Shown here piece by piece: positions 27,212 through 36,051 of a stretch of DNA of 64,000 nucleotides. Each line of letters opens with the position of its first letter. Positions within the stretch are counted from its first letter, which is position 1. Origin of the DNA: Pseudomonas sp. PDM15 (lineage in GTDB: Bacteria > Pseudomonadota > Gammaproteobacteria > Pseudomonadales > Pseudomonadaceae); NCBI RefSeq assembly GCF_014851565.1, contig NZ_JACVAA010000006.1:361374-425373 (forward strand), in the 5' to 3' direction. A program made the translations under genes and the position numbers. The notes below the pieces were generated by a model. It made no database searches, had not been told where the DNA came from, and saw only the letters and a list, made by a program, of their open reading frames with translations.

Positions 27212-28207
27212 CTAAGCGCGGCGTGCGCTGACCATCTGGTAAGCGGTTTCCAGCGCGACCTGCAGGCTGCCGGTATCGATCCTGCCGCTGCCGGCCAGGT
27301 CCAGGGCGGTGCCGTGGTCGACCGAGGTGCGGATGATCGGCAGGCCCAGGGTGACGTTGACTGCTGCGCCGAAGCCCTTGTACTTGAGTACCGGCAGGCC
27401 CTGGTCGTGGTACATGGCCAGCACCGCGTCGCAGTGCTCGAGGTGCTTGGGGGTGAACAGGGTGTCGGCCGGCAGTGGGCCGACCAGGTTCAGGCCCTCG
27501 CCACGTAGGCGTTCCAATGTCGGCTCTATAACCTCGATCTCCTCGCGCCCCAGGTGGCCACCCTCGCCGGCATGCGGGTTGAGGCCGCAGACCAGGATAC
27601 GTGGGTGGGCGATGCCGAACTTCTGCACCAGGTCGGCATGCAGGATGCGCGTGACGCGGGCCAGGCGCTCGTCGGTGATGGCCGCCGCCACGTCCTTGAG
27701 CGGTAGATGGGTGGTCACCAAGGCCACACGCAGGCCGCGGGTCGCCAGCATCATCACCACCTGCTCGGTGGCGGTCAGTTCGGCGAGGAATTCGGTGTGG
27801 CCGGAGAAGGGAATGCCGGCCTCGTTGATCACGCCCTTGTGCACGGGCGCGGTGATCATCCCGGCAAAAGTGCCGTCGATGCAGCCCTGGCCGGCGCGGG
27901 TCAGGGTCTCCAGTACATAGGCGGAGTTGGCCTGGTCCAGCTGACCGGTGCTGACCGGAGTTGCCAGCGGCGTATCCCAGACATACAGGCTGCCCGCCGG
28001 AGCCGGGGTGCTCGGCCATTGGCCGGGACCGACGCCGATCAGCTCGATGCTCAGTCCCAACTGCTGGGCGCGCTCGGACAGCAGGTCGTGGCTGGCGATG
28101 GCCACCAGCGCCTCGGGCTGCACCTCGCGGGCCAGTAGCAGGCACAGGTCCGGGCCGATGCCGGCGGGCTCGCCGGGGGTCAAGGCAAATAGGCGGGAAG
28201 TGGTCAT
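27212..28207 (-). CDS. pdxA: 4-hydroxythreonine-4-phosphate dehydrogenase PdxA
   Basis: A 331-residue NAD-dependent enzyme of pyridoxal phosphate synthesis; it oxidises 4-phosphohydroxy-L-threonine, whose product PdxJ condenses with DXP. Recognisable features: ALTPGEPAGIGPD at the start, GHTEFLAE, and the metal histidines in NPHAGEGGHLG and AMYHDQGLPVLKY. I start at the ATG at 28207, 17 codons inside a longer open frame. A strong terminator lies 63 bp upstream, so it probably has its own promoter instead of full read-through from surA. Confidence 0.96.
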   Translation of the reverse strand: MTTSRLFALTPGEPAGIGPDLCLLLAREVQPEALVAIASHDLLSERAQQLGLSIELIGVGPGQWPSTPAPAGSLYVWDTPLATPVSTGQLDQANSAYVLETLTRAGQGCIDGTFAGMITAPVHKGVINEAGIPFSGHTEFLAELTATEQVVMMLATRGLRVALVTTHLPLKDVAAAITDERLARVTRILHADLVQKFGIAHPRILVCGLNPHAGEGGHLGREEIEVIEPTLERLRGEGLNLVGPLPADTLFTPKHLEHCDAVLAMYHDQGLPVLKYKGFGAAVNVTLGLPIIRTSVDHGTALDLAGSGRIDTGSLQVALETAYQMVSARRA

Positions 28208-28269
28208 GGGCGGCCTCATCAGAGTGCAGCGGATTCGATAGGGATACATTACGCCCAAAGGCGTGGGCG

Positions 28270-28298
28270 AAAAAAAGCCCGGTGGAACCGGGCTCTTT
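28270..28298 (-). terminator. Rho-independent terminator between surA and pdxA
   Basis: AGCCCGGT and ACCGGGCT form a stem followed on the minus strand by seven T residues. It splits lptD-surA from pdxA-rsmA-apaGH, which are treated as one operon in E. coli. Confidence 0.85.
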
Positions 28299-28314
28299 CA
28301 CTGCGATCAGGCGA

Positions 28315-29613
28315 TCAGAGCTTGATCTCGACGTAGGCTTCGTCGCGGATCTGGCGCAGCCAGGCCTGCAGCTCTTCGTCGTACTTGCGGTTGCGCAGGA
28401 CGTTCATCGCCTGTTGCTCGCGGTACTGCTCGCTGCTGTCGGTGGCGCGCCGACCGAGGACTTCCAGCACGTGCCAGCCGTAGGGGCTCTTGAACGGCTC
28501 GGACAGCTGGCCACTCGGCGTCTTGGCCATCACTTCGCGGAATTCCGGGACCAGGGTGTTGGGGTCGATCCAGTTGAGATCGCCGCCATTGAGGGCGGAA
28601 CCCGGGTCTTCGGAGAAGCTCTTGGCCAAGGTGGCGAAGTCCTCACCGGCGACGATGCGCTGGTACAGACGTTCCACCAGGCGGCGGGTCTCTTCTTCGC
28701 TGCGCACTTCGTTGGGCTTGATCAGGATGTGGCGCACATGCACCTCATCGCGCACAAGGGTGTCGCCGCCGCGCTTGTCGAGCAGTTTGACGATCATGAA
28801 GCCGCCGGGAGTGCGAACCGGCTCGGTGATGTCGCCGACCGACAGCGCGCGAATTATCTCGGCGAACGCCGGCGGCAGCTGGGCCGCCTTGCGCCAGCCG
28901 ATCTCGCCGCCTTCCAGGGCGTTCTCGCTGGCGGAATTGGACATCGCTGTCTGGGCGAAGTCGGCGCCATTGCGCAGGCTGTCATATACCTCGGAGGTCT
29001 TCTGCGCGGCTGCACGGATCTCGTCCGGAGAGGCCGCTTCCTGAACCGGGATCAAAATATTGGCCAGGCGGAACTCTTCCGACAGCTGCATCTCGCCCAG
29101 ATCCGAGGACAGGAAGTTCTGCACTTCCTGATCGGTCACCTGGATACGCTCGGCCACACGGCGCTGGCGCACGCGGCTGATGACCATCTCGCGACGAACC
29201 TGCTCGCGGGCCTCGTCGTAGGACAGGCCGTCACGGATCAGGGCAGCGCGGAACTGGTCCAGATTCAGGCGGTTGCGCTGGGCAATCCCTTCCATGGCCT
29301 GGTTCAGTTCTTCGTCGGTGATGCGGATGCCGGAGCGGTCGCCAATCTGCAGTTGCAGGTTCTCGACGATCAGGCGTTCCAGCACCTGCTGCTGCAGCAC
29401 ATCCTGCGGCGGCAGCTGACCGCCGCGTTTGCCGATGGTCTGCTCGACCTCGCGCAGACGCTGATCCAGTTGGCTGTACATGATCACGTCGTTGTCGACG
29501 ATGGCGACCACACGATCAATGGACTGGAGCTGCGCCTGTGCGGCGGAAGCGAGGAAAACTGCGCCCAGCAACAGCGGGCGCAGGCAATCAGAAAGCTTGT
29601 TCTTCACGTTCAC
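28315..29613 (-). CDS. surA: Periplasmic chaperone and peptidyl-prolyl isomerase SurA
   Basis: A 432-residue exported chaperone that escorts unfolded beta-barrel proteins, LptD among them, to the BAM complex. It has a signal peptide (about 1-27, ending ASAAQA), an N-terminal chaperone domain (SIDRVVAIVDNDVI onward), and two parvulin domains, the second ending near YGWHVLEVLGRR, then a short C-terminal helix. Its first 26 bases overlap the end of lptD, so the pair is translationally linked, and a terminator follows. Confidence 0.97.
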   Translation of the reverse strand: MNVKNKLSDCLRPLLLGAVFLASAAQAQLQSIDRVVAIVDNDVIMYSQLDQRLREVEQTIGKRGGQLPPQDVLQQQVLERLIVENLQLQIGDRSGIRITDEELNQAMEGIAQRNRLNLDQFRAALIRDGLSYDEAREQVRREMVISRVRQRRVAERIQVTDQEVQNFLSSDLGEMQLSEEFRLANILIPVQEAASPDEIRAAAQKTSEVYDSLRNGADFAQTAMSNSASENALEGGEIGWRKAAQLPPAFAEIIRALSVGDITEPVRTPGGFMIVKLLDKRGGDTLVRDEVHVRHILIKPNEVRSEEETRRLVERLYQRIVAGEDFATLAKSFSEDPGSALNGGDLNWIDPNTLVPEFREVMAKTPSGQLSEPFKSPYGWHVLEVLGRRATDSSEQYREQQAMNVLRNRKYDEELQAWLRQIRDEAYVEIKL

Positions 29614-32356
29614 GGTAACCTTGAATGCCTTGCTCGAGGAAGCTCTCAGTCTTGCCGCCCAACACGTTGCCGAGGCCCTTGAGGACGATCTGCAGGAAGA
29701 TGCCGCGGTCCGGCTCCTCGTTGGTGTCAGGGTTGAGGCTGGTTTCGTCGTAGTCGATCCAGTAGCGGTTGATCAGGCGCAGCTTCCAGCAGCAACTGTC
29801 GTATTCGAAGCCGCCGAAGGCCTCGAGCGTACGGTCGCGTGCGTAGTCGCGCTGCCAGCGGGCGATCACGTTCCATTGCGACACGATCGGCCAGATGACC
29901 GAGAAATCGTGCTGCTGGATCTTGTAGTAGTCCTCGATGTAGTTCGGGCTGCCCGGCGTGCCGAAGTCGCTGCCGTAGGTCCAGGTACCGCTGGCCTGGT
30001 CGTAGCGAATGGTGTCGTCGCGGTAGCGGTAACCCGCGTTGATCACCTTGTTCGGATTGTCTTCCGGCTGGTAGTGGAACATCAGACTGCCGGAACGGGT
30101 GCGGTGCGCTTCGCCGTCCCAGTTGAAGTCCGAGGTCAGGCGCCAGTCGCGATTGAAGCGGTACATGTACTCCAGTGCGTAAGGCGAGAAATCAGCCTTG
30201 GCATCGTCGCGGGTGCGATAATCAATGCCCGGCATCTGCACCTTGCGATCGGTGAAATGGATAGCCTGGCCGATGCTGAAGCGCTGACGCTCGAAGCCAT
30301 TGTCCTCGATCCAGCGATTGGTCACGCCCAGCGACAGCTTGTTCTCGTCGCCGATGCGATCACGGCCGGTGAAGCGGTTGTCGCGGAACAGCGAGGCATA
30401 GTTGAAGCGGTATTCACCAGTATCGAATACCGGAATCTCGTCCTGGTCTTCTTCCGGTACATACAGGTAGTAGGCGCGCGGTTCCAAGGTCTGGCGGTAG
30501 TTGGTGCCGAACCACTGGGTATTGCGATCGAAGTACAGGCCGCTGTCGATACTGGCGATTGGCACGCTGCGATCCGGCGAATCTTCGAAATCACCGCCAA
30601 CCTGGGCCTTGCCGATGGAGTCCAGATCTAGGTCGTACTGGGTATAGGCGTACTTCAGGCTTGGCTTGACGTAGCCCCAGGTCCAGTTGAGTGGCAGGCT
30701 CATGCCTGGCTCAAGATGAATTCGCTCGCCGTTGGCGCGTGCGATGCCGCTCACGTAGTTGTCGTACCAAGGCTCCGGATTGCCATCCTCGTCGATGAAG
30801 TTGCCGCTGCGCAGATCGCGGTCGAAGCGGACGTACTCGGTGCCGTAGGTGAAGTTCACTCCGCCAGGCTGGAACGGCAATTTGCCGTCCAGAGTCAGCT
30901 GCGGCAGACGCTCGTACGGCGTGACATCGACCACGCTGGTCTGCGCATAGGCATGGGCATTGAGGCGGGCGGTGAAGGAATCGCCGCGCCAGCTCAGAGT
31001 GCCGCGCTGATTGAGGAAGTCCGGTGTCTGCAGATTTTCCAGGTCGCTGTCGAGGTCCTGGAAGTAGTACGGATCGCTAATGTCGGTGTAGTCGACCTCG
31101 GCCAGCAGGCGCTCGTCCAGGCCACCTACGTGCTGCCAGTTGTACATCCAGCGCTGGTCTTCGTAGTCAGACTGCAGCTCGCGCTCGTCTTCCTTATCGT
31201 CCAGGTAGGCGCCGCCGACTTGACCTTCGCTGCCTTTGGTCAGGTAACGGAACTCGCCTTCCATCATCAGACCACGATTGGCCATGTAGGTCGGATAGAG
31301 GGTGGCGTCGTAGTTCGGCGCGAGGTTGAAGTAGTACGGCGTCGACAGGGTGAAGCCGTTGTCGCTCGACGAACCGATGCCCGGCGCAAGGAAACCGGAC
31401 TGGCGGCGATCGTCGATCGGGAAATAGATGTAAGGGGTGTAGAAGACCGGAATGTCCTTCACCCGCAAGGTCACGTTGGTCGCGGTGCCGAAGCCGGTGG
31501 CCGGGTCCAGCTTGATGTTGTTGCCCTTCAGGTGCCAGGCGTTGTTGCCCGGTTCGCAACGGGTGTATGTACCGTCCTTGAGTCGGACGACGGCACTTTC
31601 TTCGCGCTTGGCGTAGAGCGCGTTGCCGCGGACATGGCCCTTGTGGATCACGTACTCGGCGTTCTCGACCTTGGCTTCGCCATTGTCCAGCTGGATCTCG
31701 GCACGGTCGCCGACCACCAGCATGCCGTTGTCGCGGATGCGCACGTTGCCTTTCAGCTCACCGCGGTTCTCGGCCTGGTGCAGAGTGGCCTCTTCGGCCT
31801 CGATCTGCATGCTCGACTGGCGCAGGACCACGTCACCGGCAAGGGTGGCGGCTTCCTTTTCCTGCTCGTAGCGCGAGGCCTTGGCCGAGACGAACAGTGG
31901 CGCCTCGTCCATCGGCGTGTCGTCGCTCATGCCCGGACGCAACGGCTCGACATAGGAACCCTCGCAATACGGACCGACTTCCGCCAGCTGGGCGGCGCTC
32001 AGTTTGTCGCGCGGGACCCAGTCCAGGTGGCTGTAGTCGGCGCTGCGGCTGCTCAGGGCACGGCCCTTGCTCTCGGTGACCAGTACCGCTTGCTCACCCT
32101 GTGCCTGGCCATCGGCCGACTGGGCGGCACCGGTGCCGGCAACGGAGCTGACCGCCGTGGCGCTGTGCTGCGGGCGCGGCAGCGCGGCAGCGGCATTGCT
32201 CTTCGGCGAGCAGGCCCAGCCGCCGGTGGCGGAGGCGGAGCAGTCGTACTGCTCGGCGGCAATAGCGAAAGGCGAGGCTAGAGGTTGCAGAGCCAGCAGG
32301 CTGCCGGTCACCAGCAACGGGAATTTTTTACGGAACAGGGGGAGTTTTACTGCCAT
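29588..32356 (-). CDS. lptD: LPS-assembly outer-membrane protein LptD
   Basis: A 922-residue beta-barrel that, with the lipoprotein LptE, inserts lipopolysaccharide into the outer leaflet. It has a signal peptide (about 1-34, ending FAIAA), a Ser/Ala/Pro-rich N-terminal segment of the type seen in pseudomonads, an OstA-like beta-jellyroll (about 180-300), and a long barrel with many aromatic alternating strands. Cysteines near the mature N-terminus (YDCSA, WACSP) and the CC pair near the C-terminus (DSCCWKL) are those expected to form the essential non-consecutive disulfides. I start at the ATG at 32356. It is divergent from amgK, overlaps surA by 26 bp, and is the first gene of the pair. Confidence 0.97.
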   Translation of the reverse strand: MAVKLPLFRKKFPLLVTGSLLALQPLASPFAIAAEQYDCSASATGGWACSPKSNAAAALPRPQHSATAVSSVAGTGAAQSADGQAQGEQAVLVTESKGRALSSRSADYSHLDWVPRDKLSAAQLAEVGPYCEGSYVEPLRPGMSDDTPMDEAPLFVSAKASRYEQEKEAATLAGDVVLRQSSMQIEAEEATLHQAENRGELKGNVRIRDNGMLVVGDRAEIQLDNGEAKVENAEYVIHKGHVRGNALYAKREESAVVRLKDGTYTRCEPGNNAWHLKGNNIKLDPATGFGTATNVTLRVKDIPVFYTPYIYFPIDDRRQSGFLAPGIGSSSDNGFTLSTPYYFNLAPNYDATLYPTYMANRGLMMEGEFRYLTKGSEGQVGGAYLDDKEDERELQSDYEDQRWMYNWQHVGGLDERLLAEVDYTDISDPYYFQDLDSDLENLQTPDFLNQRGTLSWRGDSFTARLNAHAYAQTSVVDVTPYERLPQLTLDGKLPFQPGGVNFTYGTEYVRFDRDLRSGNFIDEDGNPEPWYDNYVSGIARANGERIHLEPGMSLPLNWTWGYVKPSLKYAYTQYDLDLDSIGKAQVGGDFEDSPDRSVPIASIDSGLYFDRNTQWFGTNYRQTLEPRAYYLYVPEEDQDEIPVFDTGEYRFNYASLFRDNRFTGRDRIGDENKLSLGVTNRWIEDNGFERQRFSIGQAIHFTDRKVQMPGIDYRTRDDAKADFSPYALEYMYRFNRDWRLTSDFNWDGEAHRTRSGSLMFHYQPEDNPNKVINAGYRYRDDTIRYDQASGTWTYGSDFGTPGSPNYIEDYYKIQQHDFSVIWPIVSQWNVIARWQRDYARDRTLEAFGGFEYDSCCWKLRLINRYWIDYDETSLNPDTNEEPDRGIFLQIVLKGLGNVLGGKTESFLEQGIQGYREREEQAF

Positions 32357-32483
32357 CTTGTTTTTCCGGGCTTCCTGCGCGCCTTCGACCCGCGGGGGCC
32401 GCACGCCTCTCGATGGGCTGAAAAAGATGCTGGATAATAAAGCATGACCCGCGCAACGGCTAGCGCCGTCGGAGACCCCTGTA

Positions 32484-33509
32484 ATGCCCGATCAAGATGT
32501 GCGTCTCCAGCTCCTGCAGAGCTGGCTGCAAGACTGCCTACCCGCTCTGTTTCAACGCGAAGGCTGGGGCGAAGTGCCCACTGCCAGCATGGCTCCGGCC
32601 AGCAGCGACGCCAGTTTCCGCCGCTATTTCCGCTGGCAGGCCGAGGGCCGCAGCCTGATCCTGATGGACGCTCCGCCGCCCCAGGAAGACTGCCGGCCCT
32701 TCGTCAAGGTCGCCGCCATGCTGGCCGAGGCGGGCGTGCATGTGCCGCGCATCCTGGCCCAGGACCTGGAGCGAGGCTTCCTGGTACTGGACGACCTGGG
32801 TTCGCAAACCTGGCTCGAGGTGCTGAACGCGGACAACGCCGATGCGCTGTTCGATTCGGCGCTGCAAGCCCTGGTGGCCTTCCAGAAGCTGCCGGTCGAA
32901 GGCCAACTGCCGCCCTATGACGACGCCCTATTGCGCCGAGAGCTGCAACTGTTCCCCGACTGGTACCTGCAACGTCATCTCTGCGTCGAGCTGAGCGAGG
33001 CGCAGCGCGGCCAGTGGCAGCAGGTCTGCGATCTGCTGGTGAGCAGCGCCCTGGCCCAGCCGCGCGTATTCGTTCATCGCGACTACATGCCGCGCAACCT
33101 GATGCTGAGCCAGCCCAATCCCGGCATCCTCGATTTCCAGGACGCGGTGCACGGCCCGATCAGCTATGACGTCACCAGCCTGTTCAAGGACGCCTTCCTC
33201 AGTTGGCCCGAGGAAAGGGTGATCGGTTGGCTGCAGCGCTACTGGCACCTGGCGCGTGACGCCGGCCTCGCGGTACCGGCCCAGTTCGCTGAGTTCCATC
33301 GCGCCAGCGATCTGATGGGCGTGCAGCGCCACCTCAAGGTGATCGGCATCTTCGCCCGCATTTGCCACCGCGACGGCAAACCCAAGTACCTGAACGATGT
33401 GCCGCGCTTCTTCTCCTATATAGAGGCGGTGCTGGCGCGGCGTCCCGAACTGGCCGTGCTCGGTGAACTGCTGGCCAGCCTGCCACAGCGGGAGAAGCAA
33501 CCGGCATGA
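32484..33509 (+). CDS. amgK: N-acetylmuramate/N-acetylglucosamine anomeric kinase AmgK
   Basis: A 341-residue aminoglycoside-phosphotransferase-fold kinase. AmgK phosphorylates the anomeric hydroxyl of MurNAc (and GlcNAc) in the pseudomonad peptidoglycan recycling pathway that bypasses GlmU/MurA and gives intrinsic fosfomycin resistance. The kinase motifs are VFVHRDYMPRNLM (catalytic loop, about residues 195-207) and LDFQDAVHGPISYD (metal loop). It overlaps murU, the next enzyme, by 4 bp, and is divergent from lptD, an arrangement identical to PA0595-PA0597. Confidence 0.95.
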   Translation: MPDQDVRLQLLQSWLQDCLPALFQREGWGEVPTASMAPASSDASFRRYFRWQAEGRSLILMDAPPPQEDCRPFVKVAAMLAEAGVHVPRILAQDLERGFLVLDDLGSQTWLEVLNADNADALFDSALQALVAFQKLPVEGQLPPYDDALLRRELQLFPDWYLQRHLCVELSEAQRGQWQQVCDLLVSSALAQPRVFVHRDYMPRNLMLSQPNPGILDFQDAVHGPISYDVTSLFKDAFLSWPEERVIGWLQRYWHLARDAGLAVPAQFAEFHRASDLMGVQRHLKVIGIFARICHRDGKPKYLNDVPRFFSYIEAVLARRPELAVLGELLASLPQREKQPA

Positions 33510-34177
33510 AGGCTATGATTCTCGCGGCGGGCAAGGGCGAACGCCTGCGGCCGCTGACCCTGCACACGCCCAAGCCGCTGGTGCGCGCCGGGGGTATTCC
33601 GTTGATCGAGTTCCATGTGCGCGCCCTGGCCGCGGCCGGTTTCAGCGAGCTGGTGATCAATCACGCCTGGCTCGGCCAGCAGATCGAGGACTATCTGGGC
33701 GACGGCAGCCGCTTCGGTCTGCGCATTACCTATTCGGCCGAGGGCGAGCCGCTGGAAACCGGCGGCGGCATCTTCAAGGCCCTGCCGCTACTCGGTGAGG
33801 AGCCGTTCCTGGTGATCAACGGCGATATCTGGACCGACTACGACTTCGCCACCCTGCGCCGTCCGTTGCAGGGGCTGGCCCATCTGGTGCTGGTGGATAA
33901 CCCCTCCCACCACCCGAGCGGCGACTTCTGCCTGCAGGACGATCGCGTGGCGGATGCCGCCGACCGAGAATCCAGCTTCACCTACAGTGGCATGGCCGTG
34001 TTGCATCCGCGCCTGTTCGCCGGCTGCCAGCCGGGAGCCTTCAAGCTGGCGCCGCTGCTGCGCGCCGCCATGGCCGACGGCCAGGTCACTGGCGAGTACT
34101 TCGCCGGTCGCTGGGTCGACGTCGGTACCCACGAGCGCCTGGCGGACGTCGAACGCCTGCTGGCGGCGGAAGCCTGA
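33506..34177 (+). CDS. murU: N-acetylmuramate alpha-1-phosphate uridylyltransferase MurU
   Basis: A 223-residue nucleotidyltransferase that converts MurNAc-1-phosphate to UDP-MurNAc, completing the AmgK-MurU salvage route. The N-terminal nucleotide-binding motif is MILAAGKGERLRPLT (about residues 3-17), followed by KPLV and the metal motif VINGDIW with the DYDFA segment. Length fits MurU and not the longer glucose-1-phosphate thymidylyltransferases. It overlaps amgK by 4 bp; the next gene starts 1 bp after its stop. Confidence 0.95.
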   Translation: MKAMILAAGKGERLRPLTLHTPKPLVRAGGIPLIEFHVRALAAAGFSELVINHAWLGQQIEDYLGDGSRFGLRITYSAEGEPLETGGGIFKALPLLGEEPFLVINGDIWTDYDFATLRRPLQGLAHLVLVDNPSHHPSGDFCLQDDRVADAADRESSFTYSGMAVLHPRLFAGCQPGAFKLAPLLRAAMADGQVTGEYFAGRWVDVGTHERLADVERLLAAEA

Positions 34178-34178
34178 C

Positions 34179-34955
34179 ATGCTCTGGCCGGCGACCCTGA
34201 TCGGCGCGGCGGTGGGGCTGGCGATTGCCAGCATCCCCGGTGCGTTGCTCGGCGGTCTGCTCGGCCAGGTCTTGGATCGGCGTCTGCGCCTGCAATCCCT
34301 CGATCATCTGCGCGAGTTGCTCGGTGCCAAGCGCCCGCCGCCGCTGGACGACGAGGACCTGCTGTTCATGCTGATCGGTCGGCTGGCCAAGAGCGATGGC
34401 CGGGTGCTCGACAGCCATATCCAGGCGGCACGCAACGAGATGCAGCGCCTGGGTCTGGACGAGCCGGGCCGGCGGCGTGCCATGCAGGCCTTCAACCGAG
34501 GCAAGCAGGTCGACGACAAGGAGTTGCGCGCGGCGCTACGCGCGCTGCACGAACGCCCGGAGCGTGGCGAAACGCTGCTGCGCACCTGCTGGCGCATGGC
34601 TTGGGCCGATGGCCGGGTGAGCGAGGCGGAGTCGCGGCTGATCCAGCAATGGGGGCTCTGGCTGGAGTGGAAGCGCGAGGCGCTGAAGACCCTGGCGGCC
34701 GAGTACGAGCCGGCGAGCACGGTGCCGCAGGTGAAGTCCAGCGATTACCAGGCGGCCCTGCGCCTGCTCGGGGTACAGATGGATAGCGAGCCGGCGGTGA
34801 TCAAGCGTGCCTACCGCCGCCTGATCAGTCGCCACCATCCGGACAAGCTGGCCGGCTCCGGCGCCACCGCGGCGCAGTTGCGCACGGCGACCGAAAAGAC
34901 CCGCGAGCTGCAGATCGCCTACGAGCTGGTGCGCCAGCGCCACGGCTTCCGCTAG
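34179..34955 (+). CDS. DjlA-like co-chaperone: TerB-like domain plus C-terminal J-domain
   Basis: A 258-residue protein with a hydrophobic N-terminal segment (about 5-30, LIGAAVGLAIASIPGALLGGLLG), a TerB-like helical domain (about 55-175, with ADGRVSEAESRLI), and a C-terminal J-domain (about 190-255) whose HPD motif is in RHHPDKLAG. This is the DjlA layout, a membrane-anchored DnaK co-chaperone. Translation probably begins at the ATG at 34179, one base after the murU stop, so it belongs to the amgK-murU operon. Its client is unknown; a link to envelope stress is only an inference from its neighbours. Confidence 0.88.
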   Translation: MLWPATLIGAAVGLAIASIPGALLGGLLGQVLDRRLRLQSLDHLRELLGAKRPPPLDDEDLLFMLIGRLAKSDGRVLDSHIQAARNEMQRLGLDEPGRRRAMQAFNRGKQVDDKELRAALRALHERPERGETLLRTCWRMAWADGRVSEAESRLIQQWGLWLEWKREALKTLAAEYEPASTVPQVKSSDYQAALRLLGVQMDSEPAVIKRAYRRLISRHHPDKLAGSGATAAQLRTATEKTRELQIAYELVRQRHGFR

Positions 34956-34963
34956 CGGTCTTT

Positions 34964-35968
34964 CTACTGTTTCTCCAGCCAGCCGCGCACCCGGCGGAAC
35001 AGCTGCTCCTGCTCGGCCTCCAGGTTGCCCGGCAGGGCCTTGAGGGCGATCTGCGTGTAGCCGTCATGGGCCAGGCGCTTGCTGGCCTGCTTGCGCCTTA
35101 CCGCGCTGCCGCGATCGGCGGGCAGGTCCTTGTAGAAGAAGTCGCCGGTGGCCAGCTTGAGGCCGGGAATCAGCTCGTCCAGCGCTGGGGTCTGCCCGCC
35201 GGGCAGTTGCGGCGCGACCACCACCAGTTGCTTGATCTGCTCGGGCTTGCGCTCCTTGAGATAGAGCGCGGCCCAGTAGGCGCCATCGCCATGGCCGAGC
35301 AGCACGATGTTCTTGGCGTCCTGCTGCTCGGCGAAGGCGATGCCGGCCTGGATGCGGGCGAAGATGCGTTCGGCTGGGTCGACCGGGGCTGCGGCCGGCG
35401 CGGGTGTTTCGGACGGCGGTGTGGTTTCGCCGGGCGCGCCAGTGGTGGCGCCCTCGCTGGCGGGGTCGGCTGCGGCGTCGTCCGCAGGCGCACTAGCCGT
35501 ATCGACGGTCACCGGTTCCGGCGCGCGTGGCAGCACCGCTTCCGGCAGTGGTGCGGCCTTGCTGTCCGGCAGGCTGAGGCTGAGCGTGCTCCATTCGACA
35601 TCCGGCAGCTTGAGGCGCAGCGGTTTGATCGCCTGGGGCCAGTCGGCACTCTCGTCGGCGCCCGGCACCAGAATAACCACGCCCTTGGACTCCGGCGCGT
35701 TGGCCGGCTTCCACAGGGCGAGGAATTTTTCCTCGCCGGCCTGCAGGGTCTGCTGTTCGTCCTTGGGCAGCTGGCGCTCAAGCCCCGCGGCGTTGTCCTC
35801 GACGCGCTCTTCCAGTGGCTGGCGTGGTGCCTCGGCGGGCGCGGCGCCCTCGCTGGGGGCTTCGCCGGCAGGCGCTGCGGCGGGAGTCGGCGATTCTTCC
35901 TCGGCATGCACGGGCAGGGCGAGGGTCAGGCACAGGGCCAGGAGTGTCGGTAGGACTGGACGGCGCAT
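34964..35968 (-). CDS. Exported DUF3530 (alpha/beta-hydrolase-like) protein
   Basis: A 334-residue protein with a signal peptide (1-22, ending PVHA). A low-complexity Ala/Pro/Glu segment follows, then a core with hydrolase-like strands (GVVILVPG, NIVLLGHGDGAYWA). The position of the nucleophile elbow reads GHGDG, with no Ser, Cys or usual Asp in the nucleophile place, so catalysis is doubtful. A second Pro/Ala/Thr-rich insertion spans about 155-200. It converges on the J-domain gene, with 8 bp between stops. Function is unknown; I recognise only the DUF3530 fold. Confidence 0.75.
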   Translation of the reverse strand: MRRPVLPTLLALCLTLALPVHAEEESPTPAAAPAGEAPSEGAAPAEAPRQPLEERVEDNAAGLERQLPKDEQQTLQAGEEKFLALWKPANAPESKGVVILVPGADESADWPQAIKPLRLKLPDVEWSTLSLSLPDSKAAPLPEAVLPRAPEPVTVDTASAPADDAAADPASEGATTGAPGETTPPSETPAPAAAPVDPAERIFARIQAGIAFAEQQDAKNIVLLGHGDGAYWAALYLKERKPEQIKQLVVVAPQLPGGQTPALDELIPGLKLATGDFFYKDLPADRGSAVRRKQASKRLAHDGYTQIALKALPGNLEAEQEQLFRRVRGWLEKQ

Positions 35969-36051
35969 CTCAGCACTTCGGTAGCGGGGAGGTTCTAGCA
36001 GCCTAAGCGCTTCGCCGCGGTTTGTCAGGTAAGGTAGAAAGCGGACTCGTG

